From: Korobacter sp963758505
GTDB taxonomy: Bacteria; Acidobacteriota; Terriglobia; Terriglobales; Acidobacteriaceae
Length of the DNA: 64,000 nt
NCBI GenBank assembly: GCA_963758505.1
Contig: CAVWVJ010000003.1
Location: 620,001 to 684,000, forward strand
Reading direction: 5' to 3'
Position 1 is the first letter of the stretch; each line of letters opens with the position of its first letter. The notes below the pieces were generated by a model. The model ran no database searches and was not told the DNA's origin. It saw only the letters and a list, made by a program, of their open reading frames with translations. Positions 1-10,081 of this stretch are shown one piece after another. A program made the translations under genes and the position numbers.

Positions 1-883
1 CCGAACGCCGCACCAGCCGGAATGCCGATGCCTGCACGGTCTTTGCCACCGCATCGAAGCGTTCGCGATGCCGTGGCGCGAGGATCAATGCCACCTGCGG
101 ATACCGTGCGCGCACCTCTTCGCAAGCTTTCAGAACCATCGCCTCTTCGCCATCGACCGTGCTCCCAGCAACGATTAACGGCTGCGACCCTCCGTCGGCA
201 AACGCCTTTCGCAACTGTTCCGCGATCTCCAGGTCTGAGTTGGCGCTCACTTCGAACTTCAGGTTCCCGCCAACGCGCACGCGGCTCGGCTCCGCGCCGA
301 TCTCCCCCAGTCGGCGCGCGTCTTCGTCGCTCTGCGCGAGAAAGACTTCCACCGGCTGCAACACTCGATGGAAAACGCTGCGCCAGCGGCGGTATCGCGG
401 AAACGACCGGTCGGAAATGCGCGCGTTGACCACCGCAATCTTCGCTCCCGATCTCCCGGCGAGCCGCAGGAAGTTGGGCCAGAATTCCGTTTCGGCGAGG
501 ATCACCATCTGCGGCTGAAGCGCATGCAGGTATGGCCGAATCGCAAAGCCGAAATCGAGCGGAAAATAAAAGACGTTCTCGGCCCCAAAACGGTCGCCGG
601 CCAGCTTATTCCCCGTAGCCGTAGTGGTAGAAACCACCATGCGATGCCCCGGATGCTGCGCCCGCAAGCGCTGCACCAGCGTACTCACCGCCAGCACCTC
701 GCCCACGGAGACGGCGTGGATCCAGATCACCGGCTGCCCTGGGTTTTTCAGGTGCTCCGGTACCAGGCCCAGCCGCTGTCCCAGTCCGGCACGGTACTTC
801 GCATGTCTCGCCATCTGCAGTAGCCACCATGGGATGGCAAGCAGCATGGCGCAACCTAGCAGCAGGCTATAAACGAAGTACAC
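1..883 (-). CDS. kdtA: 3-deoxy-D-manno-octulosonic acid transferase, partial (3' end outside window)
   Basis: Reading the minus strand from a GTG at 883 gives an unbroken frame to the window edge (about 294 residues). It opens with a short hydrophobic anchor (VYFVYSLLLGCAMLLAIPWW), then HAVSVGEVLAV near residue 55, the TTTATGN stretch, and AETEFWPNFL, which are landmarks of the GT30 Kdo transferase family. These enzymes add Kdo from CMP-Kdo to lipid A precursor at the inner membrane, so the organism should make Kdo-containing LPS. The GTG start is preferred because no in-frame ATG lies upstream and the N-terminus aligns with the usual anchor. The C-terminal half of the enzyme lies beyond position 1. 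Confidence 0.9.
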   Translation of the reverse strand, partial: MYFVYSLLLGCAMLLAIPWWLLQMARHAKYRAGLGQRLGLVPEHLKNPGQPVIWIHAVSVGEVLAVSTLVQRLRAQHPGHRMVVSTTTATGNKLAGDRFGAENVFYFPLDFGFAIRPYLHALQPQMVILAETEFWPNFLRLAGRSGAKIAVVNARISDRSFPRYRRWRSVFHRVLQPVEVFLAQSDEDARRLGEIGAEPSRVRVGGNLKFEVSANSDLEIAEQLRKAFADGGSQPLIVAGSTVDGEEAMVLKACEEVRARYPQVALILAPRHRERFDAVAKTVQASAFRLVRRS

Positions 884-975
884 GCTGCCATTGTACTTAC
901 GCTATCCATTCACCGCAGTGCTACGTCGAACCATAGCCGGTTGCGGGCTGCTGCCGATACGGCCATAATCGACCC

Positions 976-1626
976 ATGCCATCCTCCTCCTACCGACGCC
1001 TCGCATTCCTGATTGCTCTGCTGGCTGTGAGCGCGCTGGCTCTTTACGCCTCAAAGCACTTCGATCCGCCGAAGGTCACGAGCGCAGCGACCTATCCGGC
1101 ACACGACGCCCACACGAATGAGAAGCTCACCATCGCCGCCGATCCCTACAACACAGCGCAAAAAGCCGCGATCTTCCACTTGAAATTCCTCGACAAGGGG
1201 ATTCTTCCCATCAACCTGATCATCACCAACGAGGGCGGATCGCCGGCCTCGCTCTCCAAGATGACCGTGCAACTGGTCGCCCGCGAGCGCCACGCCAAGC
1301 TCTCACCGCTCGACGACGAGGACATCTACCGCATGATGGCGCACGCCAAGCGGACCGACGATGTGGCGCGCACCACCAGCCCGCTACCCTTCCCGACCAA
1401 ACATAAAGTTGGCGGGATGAAGCAGGAAGACCAGGACGAAATCGATCGCGCGCAATTCCAGGCTCGCGCCGTGGAACCCAACGCCACCCAATCCGGCTTC
1501 GTCTTCTTCGATACCACCGGCCTCGATAATCCATTGGACGATGCGACCCTGTTTGTTACCGGAGTTCGTGATAACAGCGGCAACGAGTTGATGTACTTCG
1601 AAATCCCGCTCTCCGCCGCAAAATAG
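976..1626 (+). CDS. hypothetical exported or membrane-anchored protein
   Basis: This encodes 216 residues with one hydrophobic segment at about residues 8-25 (LAFLIALLAVSALALYA), either a signal anchor or an uncleaved signal peptide. The rest is soluble, with a KAAIFHLKFLDKG stretch and a C-terminal VTGVRDNSGNELMYFEIPL beta-rich tail. I recognise no family. It diverges from kdtA and is followed by gatB. The frame is supported by protein-like composition and by lack of a better frame on either strand. Confidence 0.7.
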   Translation: MPSSSYRRLAFLIALLAVSALALYASKHFDPPKVTSAATYPAHDAHTNEKLTIAADPYNTAQKAAIFHLKFLDKGILPINLIITNEGGSPASLSKMTVQLVARERHAKLSPLDDEDIYRMMAHAKRTDDVARTTSPLPFPTKHKVGGMKQEDQDEIDRAQFQARAVEPNATQSGFVFFDTTGLDNPLDDATLFVTGVRDNSGNELMYFEIPLSAAK

Positions 1627-1644
1627 ACGCAACTCTCTTTTGCT

Positions 1645-1693
1645 TGTCATCCTGAGCGAAGCCGCGCAGCGGCGCAGTCGAAGGACCCCTACG
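1645..1693 (+). repeat. dispersed intergenic repeat, TGTCATCCTGAGCG type
   Basis: The stretch starts TGTCATCCTGAGCGAAGC and ends AGTCGAAGGACCCCTACG. A second copy with the same ends but a different middle lies at 10082-10137, and a diverged one near 10160. TCCT near the left end can pair with AGGA near the right, so it may fold as an imperfect hairpin. Repeats of this wording are common between genes in Acidobacteriota. Confidence 0.7.
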
Positions 1694-1771
1694 TCTTCCG
1701 AAAAGTGGGTGCCCCACCCTTGTCCGCAGGACAGGGTGGTCGCAAGGCCCTCCGCATCTCCACGCTCTCGC

Positions 1772-1777
1772 TATAAT
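1772..1777 (+). promoter_or_regulatory. candidate -10 box (TATAAT) of gatB
   Basis: A perfect TATAAT ends six bases before the gatB ATG at 1784, so transcription would begin at or next to the start codon. No convincing -35 box is visible about 17 bases upstream. It suggests a leaderless message. Confidence 0.4.
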
Positions 1778-1783
1778 TTAGGA

Positions 1784-3259
<1,476 letters not shown>

Positions 3260-3261
3260 GA

Positions 3262-3720
3262 AACAGCTGCCCCGCGGCCAGCCCACTTCACCGTCCGCCT
3301 CCGCGTCCCTCTCTCTTGTCATCCAGAGGAGCGCAGCGACGTAGGGACCTGCTGTTCTAGCCCGGCGGCCAGCCCACTTCACCGTCCGCCTCCGCGTCCC
3401 TCTCTCTTGTCATCCAGAGGAGCGCAGCGACGTAAGGACCTGCTGTTCTAGCCCCGCGGCCAGCCCACCTCACCGTCCGCCTCCGCGTCCCTCTCTCTTG
3501 TCATCCAGAGGAGCGCAGCGACGTAAGGACCTGCTGTTCTACCCCCGCGGCCAGCCCACCTCACTGTCTCTTTCTCCCATATCCCTCTTGTCATCCAGAG
3601 GAGCGCAGCGACGTAGGGACCTGCTGTTCTAGCCCCGCGGCCAGCCCACTTCACCGTCCGCCTCCGCGTCCCTCTCTCTTGTCATCCAGAGGAGCGCAGC
3701 GACGTAAGGACCTGCTGTCT
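3262..3720 (+). repeat. tandem repeat array 1 (flavour A, 5 units of ~91 bp)
   Basis: Five units carry the core TTGTCATCCAGAGGAGCGCA followed by GCGACGTA(A/G)GGACCTGCTG, at 3316, 3407, 3498, 3588 and 3679 (spacing 90-91). Units are joined by a linker beginning CCCGCGGCCAGCCCAC. One unit has a different linker (TCACTGTCTCTTTCTCCCAT), the linker type used throughout array 2, which points to exchange between arrays. The array fills the gap between the convergent gatB and the gene at 3750. It is open in several frames, and I see no gene in it. Confidence 0.95.
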
Positions 3721-3749
3721 CTCAAACACGAAGGACGTGCCCACTAGCC

Positions 3750-5099
3750 CTATTCTCCGCTAGCTCCCTCAAACAACTTCGTCAGGTTGTAAGCGTCCAC
3801 GCGATACAGCACGAAGGCCTTCCCCGAATCCGTGTATTCGCGGAAGAGCAGGCCGCCGCGGCCATAGCCGTCGGGATCCACGGCATCGACCAGCTCCAGC
3901 CGCGAATACGCATCCAGCCGTGTGCTGTCAGTAATCTGCGAGAAGAGCGGATTCAAATCGCCCGTCGCATCCTGGCGCGCTACCTCGGTCAGGTAATAGG
4001 TCACCGGCTTCGTCTTGCCCGCTGCCGGCGGAGCATAGCTGGCACTGAAGACAATCTCCGGATTGTTGCTGTAATCCACGTCGAAGGTCCGAAGGTCGAA
4101 GTCTGTGAACTTCAGGGTCGCCGGAAGCTTGGCCCCGCCATGCGCCAGCGCCCACTTCTGCAAAGCCAGCGCCGCGATCTTCTGGATCTTCTCCGTCACC
4201 GGACCCTTGTCCTCGGGCTTCAACGGATATCCATAGGGCCGGTACTCGGTCTTCTCGGCGTCCGAAATCGCAATGTACTGCTTGAGCTGCTCCGGCCCCG
4301 CTTGCGGGGCAATCTTCGCCGGAGCCGCCGCTTTCGCGGATCCCACCGGCGCCGTCATCTTCACATCCATGTTCGTCGGGTTCACTCCCGCCTGCGTCTT
4401 GCGCAGCACCGGACGGTCCGGATCCGTCTCATTCGTATCGCGCGTTAAATCCTGGTCCACCGGCGCGGCGGACCGCTTCGCAATCGTTGGCGTCGAACTC
4501 TTCGCATCTCCCGAACTCGACGACCCAGACGAATCCGACGAATCCTTGGAACTTTCCGGCCGCTTCAAGGTGGGACGGTCCGGATCATCCGGCCCCGAAT
4601 CGCTCGGCTTCGAAGTCGTCTTGGAATCCGATCCGGAACCGGCGTTCCCATCTGCCCCTTTATGCCGCTTCAGCACCGGCCCTCCGCTGTTATCGGCGAC
4701 CGATACCTCCACTTTTGCCGGCTTCGGCTCCGGCTCGTCTTTCTTCTCCTGCCACTTCCCCAGGCTGATCCACATCCCGTGCACCTGCCGCGGCTCGCCC
4801 GTGGTGAACAGCCCGATCGGCATATTCGCCTGTAGGACGTCGTACACGTTGCCCGGCTCCAGCGCCATCGGCACCGGATTACTCTGGTATTGCGCAGCGT
4901 CGTAATACCTGTCCTGGTAGAGAATCGTCACCGGCACAAGGCGCGCATGCCCCTTAGCGTCCATTTCGAGAACCGAAACGGCTCGCGGTCCGGTACGCGC
5001 TTTCTGCTTGGTTTCGGTGCTGATTTGCGCCAGGGTCAAAGTTGCGGCACACGTCACCGTGGCGCAGACCAGGACTTTGCGGTACAACTGTTTCGCCAT
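3750..5099 (-). CDS. secreted protein of unknown function
   Basis: The 449-residue product starts MAKQLYRKVLVCATVTCAATLTLAQ, a typical Sec signal peptide. A conserved-looking N-terminal part (VLEMDAKGHARLVPVTILYQDRYYDAAQYQ) is followed by a long low-complexity Ser/Asp/Lys/Pro linker (about residues 120-230) and a C-terminal domain (LALQKWALAHGGAKLPATLKF onwards). The family is not recognised. The ATG at 5099 overlaps the ATG of the divergent bcp gene (CCATG). An alternative ATG at 5105 has a better-placed GGGGAG upstream. The frame is open to 5180, but those residues lie antisense to bcp. Confidence 0.75.
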   Translation of the reverse strand: MAKQLYRKVLVCATVTCAATLTLAQISTETKQKARTGPRAVSVLEMDAKGHARLVPVTILYQDRYYDAAQYQSNPVPMALEPGNVYDVLQANMPIGLFTTGEPRQVHGMWISLGKWQEKKDEPEPKPAKVEVSVADNSGGPVLKRHKGADGNAGSGSDSKTTSKPSDSGPDDPDRPTLKRPESSKDSSDSSGSSSSGDAKSSTPTIAKRSAAPVDQDLTRDTNETDPDRPVLRKTQAGVNPTNMDVKMTAPVGSAKAAAPAKIAPQAGPEQLKQYIAISDAEKTEYRPYGYPLKPEDKGPVTEKIQKIAALALQKWALAHGGAKLPATLKFTDFDLRTFDVDYSNNPEIVFSASYAPPAAGKTKPVTYYLTEVARQDATGDLNPLFSQITDSTRLDAYSRLELVDAVDPDGYGRGGLLFREYTDSGKAFVLYRVDAYNLTKLFEGASGE

Positions 5100-5562
5100 G
5101 AACATCAACGACAAAGCTCCCCAATTCACCCTGCCCGACGAGAACGGCACCGAGACTTCGCTCGAGCAGTTCCGCGGCAAACACGTGGTGCTCTTCTTCT
5201 ACCCGAAGGCCGACACCCCCGGTTGAACCATTGAAGCGTGCGGGTTCCGCGACGCATACAGCAAGCTTACTCGTGCCGGGCTCACCGTGCTCGGCATCTC
5301 CGCCGATACCCCTTCCGCCCAGAAGAAATTCAAGGACAAGTACGACCTGCCCTACACCTTGCTGGCCGACGCCGACAAGAAAGTCGCCAACCTCTTCGGC
5401 GTCGTCAAAGAAAAAAATATGTATGGCAAAAAGGTGAAAGGCATTGCCCGAACCACGTTCCTCATCGATCCCCAGGGCAAAATCGCCCACATCTTCGAAA
5501 ACGTAAAACCCGACGGCCACGCCGAAGAAGTCCTGGCCCACGTCAAAGCCGCAGCCAAGTAG
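5098..5562 (+). CDS. bcp: thioredoxin-dependent peroxiredoxin, Bcp/PrxQ type, probable selenoprotein (TGA at codon 43)
   Basis: Read through one in-frame TGA (5224-5226), this is a complete 154-residue Bcp. The sequence before the TGA is VVLFFYPKADTPG and after it TIEACGFRDAYSKL. In Bcp proteins the peroxidatic Cys sits exactly between those two parts (TPGC..xAC), with the resolving Cys five residues later, here present as C48. The rest (LGISADTP, TLLADADKKVANLFGVV, ARTTFLIDPQGKIAHIF) continues in the same frame to TAG at 5562 without decay. A hairpin follows the TGA at SECIS distance. The best reading is selenocysteine at the peroxidatic position, which lowers peroxides using thioredoxin. 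A nonsense pseudogene is the alternative. No sel genes are in the window. Confidence 0.85.
5236..5255 (+). promoter_or_regulatory. candidate bacterial SECIS hairpin in bcp
   Basis: Ten bases after the TGA comes a stem GCGT-GCGG (5236-5243), loop GTT (5244-5246), CCGC (5247-5250), one bulged G (5251) and ACGC (5252-5255). The apical loop begins with G and lies 17 bases after the TGA. That fits the spacing and G-in-loop rule for SelB-bound bacterial SECIS elements inside the coding sequence. The fold was drawn by eye; no energy was computed. Confidence 0.65.
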
Positions 5563-5584
5563 TCCGACTGTTCACACTCTGAAT

Positions 5585-5617
5585 GCCCACCCCTGCCGCG
5601 CCAGAGACAGGGTGGGC
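5585..5617 (+). terminator. hairpin after bcp, possible terminator
   Basis: GCCCACCC(C)TG at 5585-5595 pairs with CAGGGTGGGC at 5608-5617, with one bulged C. It lies 23 bases after the bcp stop. There is no long T run (CTTCTCC follows), so termination is uncertain. Similar CCCACCCTG...CAGGGTGG wording occurs upstream of gatB (about 1712-1740), so this may also be a dispersed repeat. Confidence 0.4.
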
Positions 5618-5638
5618 TTCTCCACGTTCCGCCATCCT

Positions 5639-6186
5639 GCCCCGCGTCCAGCCGACTTCACTGTCTCTTTCTCCCATACTCCCCCTTGTCATCCAGAGGA
5701 GCGCAGCGACGTAGGGACCTGCTGTTCTGGCCCCCGCGGCCAGCCGACTTCACTGTCTCTTTCTCCCATACTCCCCCTTGTCATCCAGAGGAGCGCAGCG
5801 ACGTAGGGACCTGCTGTTCTGGCCCCCGCGTCCAGCCGACTTCACTGTCTCTTTCTCCCATACTCCCCCTTGTCATCCAGAGGAGCGCAGCGACGTAGGG
5901 ACCTGCTGTTCTGGCCCCCGCGGCCAGCCGACTTCACTGTCTCTTTCTCCCATACTCCCCCTTGTCATCCAGAGGAGCGCAGCGACGTAGGGACCTGCTG
6001 TTCTGGCCCCCGCGGCCAGCCGACTTCACTGTCTCTTTCTCCCATACTCCCCCTTGTCATCCAGAGGAGCGCAGCGACGTAGGGACCTGCTGTTCTAGCC
6101 CCCGCGTCCAGCCGACTTCACTGTCTCTTTCTCCCATACTCCCCCTTGTCATCCAGAGGAGCGCAGCGACGTAGGGACCTGCTGTT
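5639..6186 (+). repeat. tandem repeat array 2 (flavour A, 6 units of 92 bp)
   Basis: Six near-identical units have the core TTGTCATCCAGAGG at 5686, 5778, 5870, 5962, 6054 and 6146, spaced exactly 92 bases. The linker is CGCGGCCAGCCGACTTCACT or the CGCGTCCAG variant, followed by GTCTCTTTCTCCCATACTCC. The GCGG and GCGT linker variants are interspersed, as expected from unequal exchange. The array lies between bcp and mpg, both on the plus strand. The open frames inside it (MSSRGAQRRRD...) are by-products of the repeat. Confidence 0.95.
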
Positions 6187-6223
6187 TTTCATCCGCTCCA
6201 ACAATCGTGGTACTTTGCCCCAG

Positions 6224-6838
6224 ATGCGTTCTTCCCTCTCCCACCTCGCGCCCCTGCCGCGCTCTTTCTTCAACCGCGATCCCCGTATCGTTGGACGTGA
6301 ACTCCTGGGAAAAGTCTTACTTCGCCGCGAGGGTCGCGCCATCCTCGCCGGCCGCATCGTCGAACTCGAGGCCTATCTTGGCGCCGACGATCCCGCCGCC
6401 CACGCCGCCGCGGGGAAAACCGCGCGCAACGCCGTCCTCTACGGTCCTCCTGGCCATGCTTACGTTTATTTCATCTACGGCAATCACTACTGCCTGAATG
6501 TCTCCTGCCTCCCCGAAGGCGATGCCGGTTCCCTGCTCTTCCGCGCCCTCGAGCCCGTCGCCGGGCTGGAGCGCATGGCCGCCAACCGACAGCTCGAACC
6601 TTGGCAGGAATATCTCATAGCGAGCGGGCCCGGGCGGCTCGCCGAAGCCCTGGGCATCACCCGCCAGCGCGACAATGGCAAGGACCTGGTTGATCCGGGC
6701 AGCGATCTGCGGGTGGTCGACGACGGTTTTACTCCCGACGCCATCGACGAATCTGTACGCATCGGCATCACCAAGGCCATGGACCTGCCGCTGCGCTACT
6801 CCGTCACTGACAGCCCATTCGTCTCGCGAAAGCGCTGA
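6224..6838 (+). CDS. mpg: DNA-3-methyladenine glycosylase, AAG/MPG family
   Basis: This base-excision enzyme removes alkylated purines. The 204-residue product has FFNRDPRIVGRELLGK, the catalytic-site block IVELEAYLGADDPAAHA (likely catalytic Glu at residue 49), GPPGHAYVYFIYGNHYCLNV and the ASGPGRLAEALGI motif, in family order and of usual length. The ATG at 6224 is chosen because the open frame upstream (from 6146) is the last unit of repeat array 2. No clear Shine-Dalgarno is seen. Confidence 0.93.
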   Translation: MRSSLSHLAPLPRSFFNRDPRIVGRELLGKVLLRREGRAILAGRIVELEAYLGADDPAAHAAAGKTARNAVLYGPPGHAYVYFIYGNHYCLNVSCLPEGDAGSLLFRALEPVAGLERMAANRQLEPWQEYLIASGPGRLAEALGITRQRDNGKDLVDPGSDLRVVDDGFTPDAIDESVRIGITKAMDLPLRYSVTDSPFVSRKR

Positions 6839-6919
6839 TTTATCGCTCTGCGAGAAAAGTTCTTTTCTCCGGAAAGCGGTGAATGTTAAATTACGGCACC
6901 TTCGGAAAAGGGCTCCGGG

Positions 6920-7672
6920 ATGAACAACCACGGGCTGAACTCTGGGATTCTCTTCGCACTCCTCCTGCTCCTGACTTTCTCTACCCCCGCACAAGCCGGC
7001 GAAGCCTACACCTGGCAAGGCATCATGGGTTTTAGCACCTCCTTTGCGCTGATCGGGGGCCATTACCAGATCTACGTCAACGCCCATATGGGGCCGGACT
7101 TCATGCGCCGGAGCAGCTGCATTTTCGGCGGCGTCTTCCAGCAGGTGTCTCCGAAGAACGAATCGTCGGAACTTGGGCCGCGCGTTCCCATCAACGTTGC
7201 CGCCCCCTACCACCTGGGACCGAAACCGGTCAACCTCGATGAGGGGCTATATCACGTGCTGATTGCCGCGGCGACGAACTGTCAATGGCGCTTCACGCTG
7301 GTATCGGATAACACCAATCCGGCAGGGCTGAGCCCCGTACTCACCTATCTTGCAACCGACCGTGGACTCACCCCGGCCAATACCATCACCATGAAAGACA
7401 AGATCCACTTCCAGGCGCAGTACCGCACGGACCACGACGCCAAAGTCCCCGTTTCGGGCGAGATGCAGGTCTACCACGAAGGCAAACTCATCAACAGCTT
7501 CCCGCTGCACGTGGATGTCGATCCTAATACCACCGCGACGCGCTGTTACGTCACCCTGTACTGGCGGCCGCAACTCGACCAGGCCTACCTCGGCAAGGAC
7601 ACGGCCAAATTCGTGGTGAAGATCGGGAACCAGCAGTTCACCAGCAGTGCCGATTTCACTTTGAGTCCGTAG
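6920..7672 (+). CDS. hypothetical secreted protein
   Basis: The 250-residue product has a clear signal peptide (GILFALLLLLTFSTPAQAG, cleavage near residue 26) and a beta-rich mature part with GFSTSFALIGGHYQIYVNAH and a C-terminal section resembling an Ig-like fold (PVSGEMQVYHEGKLINSFPLHVDVDPNTT). The family is not recognised. It is followed tail to tail by the regulator at 7681 with only 8 bases between, so a terminator would have to lie inside a gene. Confidence 0.75.
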   Translation: MNNHGLNSGILFALLLLLTFSTPAQAGEAYTWQGIMGFSTSFALIGGHYQIYVNAHMGPDFMRRSSCIFGGVFQQVSPKNESSELGPRVPINVAAPYHLGPKPVNLDEGLYHVLIAAATNCQWRFTLVSDNTNPAGLSPVLTYLATDRGLTPANTITMKDKIHFQAQYRTDHDAKVPVSGEMQVYHEGKLINSFPLHVDVDPNTTATRCYVTLYWRPQLDQAYLGKDTAKFVVKIGNQQFTSSADFTLSP

Positions 7673-7680
7673 CCAAGGGA

Positions 7681-9423
7681 TCACGCCCTGCAGCCGCACC
7701 GTTCGAGGAGGGCCTTGAAACGCTGATCCTGGCGCAGTGGGTCCCACTTAGGGTCGATGTAGAGGAAAGAGATGTGCACGTCGCGCGTTTCAACCGCGCG
7801 AACCAGCCGCTCGAGCGCCCGGTCGTATTCACCCAGTCCGAGATGAATGAGCGCCCACGCATACTGTGGCACGTAACGCTCGCGAGCCGCTGCTTCGAGG
7901 AGTTGCACAACTTCGTGCGCCTCGTGCACGCGGCCGCTCTTGGCCAGGAGGTAGCCGCGGATGCCAAGCGCCTTGCTGTTTCCTCCTGAAAGCCGTGCCG
8001 CATCATTCAACGCATCCAGCGTCTTCTGATATTCGCCGAGTTGTTCCAGTGCCTGGGCCAACTGGATGTGGCCCACCCAGAATTCAGGATCCAGTGCGAT
8101 GGACTGCCGCGCAAAACCCGCTGCGCCGGCATAATCACGCGCGGCAAATGCGATTTGTGCCGAGAGGGCATGGTGTCCCGCCATCAGCGGATCGAGTTCA
8201 CGCGCGCGGCGGATGGCCGCTGCAGCCTCTTCATGCCGCTCCAGGTGGCTCAGCGCAATTCCCAACAGCCGATGCGCCAGCGAGTAATTTGGATCGATTT
8301 CGAGCCCCCGCCGAAACGCAGCCTCGGCCGCTCGCCACTCCCAATCGATCCAGAACTTCACGAATCCAACGGAAGTATGGCTCTCCGCCAGCTTCGGACC
8401 GCTTCGGATTGCCTTCTCCGACGCCGTGCGCGCCAACCCGCCTACCACCAATGGAGAGGCGTCGCCGTTGATCGGCGCCGTCGCGTAGGCATCCGCTAAG
8501 CCAGACCAAGCCAGCGCATAGTTCGGGTCGATCGACGTCGCGCGCGAAAAGAACTCCGTGGCCCGCCGGGTCGTTTGGGGAGAGAGTTGGTGCCAGAAAT
8601 ACCGCCCCCGCAAGTAAAGATCGTAAGCTTCGGCATTGTTCGTCTGCCGCCGCTCCAGGGCCGTCAGCCGTTCCGGAGAAAGCCGCAGCCGCACCTGTTC
8701 GCCGATCGCCACGCTCACCTCGCGCTGGAACTGCAACATGCTGCTCGGCTCGCTGTCGTACGACATCGACCGGACCTGCAACTGGTCCGGCACGCGCACC
8801 AGGTTTGACGTGATCCGTACATGTCCGCCCTCCGAGCGCATAGAGCTCTCGATCAGGTAAGCCGCATCCAGTTCCTTCCCGATCTCCGCCAGCGTCTTGC
8901 TCGTCCGCTTGTAGGCCATCATCGTCGTGCGCCCGATCACCCCAATGTGGCTGGGATCGATTTGCCCGAGCGTAGCGATCACCTCTTCCGTGAGTCCGTC
9001 CGCCAGGTACTCGCGGTCGTTCTCCGCCCCAAGATGGTGGAAAGGAAGCACCGCCACGATGATCCGCTCCCCGTTCGCCTCCGCCCCGGACGCCGGATGC
9101 ATCTCGACCGTCGGGATGAAGTGATAGCCCTTCCCCGGCACCGTGCCGATATACCGCGGCTCTCCCCGGTTCTCGCCGAACACGCGGCGCAGCGTCGAAA
9201 TGTTCTGGTTGAGATTGTTCTCTTCCACGACAGTGTCCGGCCACACCGCCCGCAGCAGGTCCTCTTTGGGGATCACGTTTCCCTGGTGCCGCACCAGGTG
9301 CAGCAGCGTGTCGAAGACCTTTGGCGTGAGCGGCACCGGATCACCACTCCGCAGCAACGTCCGCTTCGCGACGTCGAGGCGGAAGTCGCCGAACTCGTAG
9401 ATCCCCTGCGGTGGTGGGCGCAT
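7681..9423 (-). CDS. winged-helix (CadC/OmpR-type) regulator with TPR tail
   Basis: The 580 residues begin with an OmpR-type DNA-binding domain (about residues 10-100: YEFGDFRLDVAKRTLLR, LTPKVFDTLLHLV, NNLNQNISTLRRVFGE, YIGTVPGKGYHFIP). A TolB-like section follows at about 115-250 (VAVLPFHHLGAENDREYLADGLTEEVIATLG, DAAYLIESSMR), then TPR-type repeats to the end. No membrane segment separates the DNA-binding and C-terminal parts, unlike E. coli CadC. Such proteins are greatly expanded in Acidobacteriota and their targets are usually unknown; nothing here reveals them. Confidence 0.88.
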   Translation of the reverse strand: MRPPPQGIYEFGDFRLDVAKRTLLRSGDPVPLTPKVFDTLLHLVRHQGNVIPKEDLLRAVWPDTVVEENNLNQNISTLRRVFGENRGEPRYIGTVPGKGYHFIPTVEMHPASGAEANGERIIVAVLPFHHLGAENDREYLADGLTEEVIATLGQIDPSHIGVIGRTTMMAYKRTSKTLAEIGKELDAAYLIESSMRSEGGHVRITSNLVRVPDQLQVRSMSYDSEPSSMLQFQREVSVAIGEQVRLRLSPERLTALERRQTNNAEAYDLYLRGRYFWHQLSPQTTRRATEFFSRATSIDPNYALAWSGLADAYATAPINGDASPLVVGGLARTASEKAIRSGPKLAESHTSVGFVKFWIDWEWRAAEAAFRRGLEIDPNYSLAHRLLGIALSHLERHEEAAAAIRRARELDPLMAGHHALSAQIAFAARDYAGAAGFARQSIALDPEFWVGHIQLAQALEQLGEYQKTLDALNDAARLSGGNSKALGIRGYLLAKSGRVHEAHEVVQLLEAAARERYVPQYAWALIHLGLGEYDRALERLVRAVETRDVHISFLYIDPKWDPLRQDQRFKALLERCGCRA

Positions 9424-9551
9424 GGCGGGCCGCCTTCAGATCGTTTCAGACCAATTCACCACGATTCTAAGTACTTTCCCGGCTCAGCGGAAGAGGATGC
9501 GGACATCGCCGGTTCCATCCGGCCACCATTCGCAAACAAGGAGCAGCTCCT

Positions 9552-10058
9552 ATGTCGAAACTATCGAAAGCCTTTTTGGTTGGGATGTTAGCGTTCACCG
9601 TCCTCGCGCTGTCGCATCCGGCGGCCGCCGAAGATGACGATGCCGGCCTGATCGGCACATGGCAGGTACAGATCTCCCAGGTGGACTGCACTACCGGGGT
9701 TCCCCTCTCGCCCGTGCCCTTCTCGTCGTTGCTCACCTTCAACGACGGCGGAACCATGGTGGGCGATACTACCAACCCCGCCTTCGGACCCGGCCAGCGC
9801 GGCGGCGACCAGGGCTCCTGGAAGCGTAAAGGCTGGCACGTCTATGTGTCGAAGATGGTGACTTTTATCAAGTACACCACCCCGCCTGATCCCACCACCC
9901 ACAACCCCGGCTTTACCGCTGGCCAGCAAAGCATCATGCAGACCATCACCCTGAAGAATGCGAACCACTGGACGAGCACCGCCGCCATCGCCTTCACGGA
10001 CAGCACTGGTGCCGTCTACCGCCAAGGCTGCGCCCTGGCCTCGGCCCAGCGCTTCTGA
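9552..10058 (+). CDS. hypothetical secreted protein
   Basis: The 168-residue product has a signal peptide (KAFLVGMLAFTVLALSHPAAAE, cleavage near residue 26). The mature part starts GLIGTWQVQISQVDC and contains FNDGGTMVGDTTN, GSWKRKGWHVYVSK and a C-terminal AIAFTDSTGAVYRQGCA. The pattern suggests a small lipocalin-like or beta-barrel lipid-binding fold, but this is only a resemblance. The start is well supported by AAGGAG eight bases upstream. It diverges from the regulator at 7681-9423. Confidence 0.8.
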   Translation: MSKLSKAFLVGMLAFTVLALSHPAAAEDDDAGLIGTWQVQISQVDCTTGVPLSPVPFSSLLTFNDGGTMVGDTTNPAFGPGQRGGDQGSWKRKGWHVYVSKMVTFIKYTTPPDPTTHNPGFTAGQQSIMQTITLKNANHWTSTAAIAFTDSTGAVYRQGCALASAQRF

Positions 10059-10081
10059 ACTTTCCCGAGGGTGCGGGTGGT

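Noticed and set aside
3262..3720. Tandem arrays read as CRISPR arrays
   Set aside because: The sequence between cores is nearly identical from unit to unit, there are no unique spacers, units are ~91 bp, and no cas genes are present.
5224..5226. TGA in bcp as a simple nonsense pseudogene
   Set aside because: It falls exactly on the catalytic Cys codon, the downstream half is intact, and a SECIS-like hairpin follows; it is kept only as the alternative.
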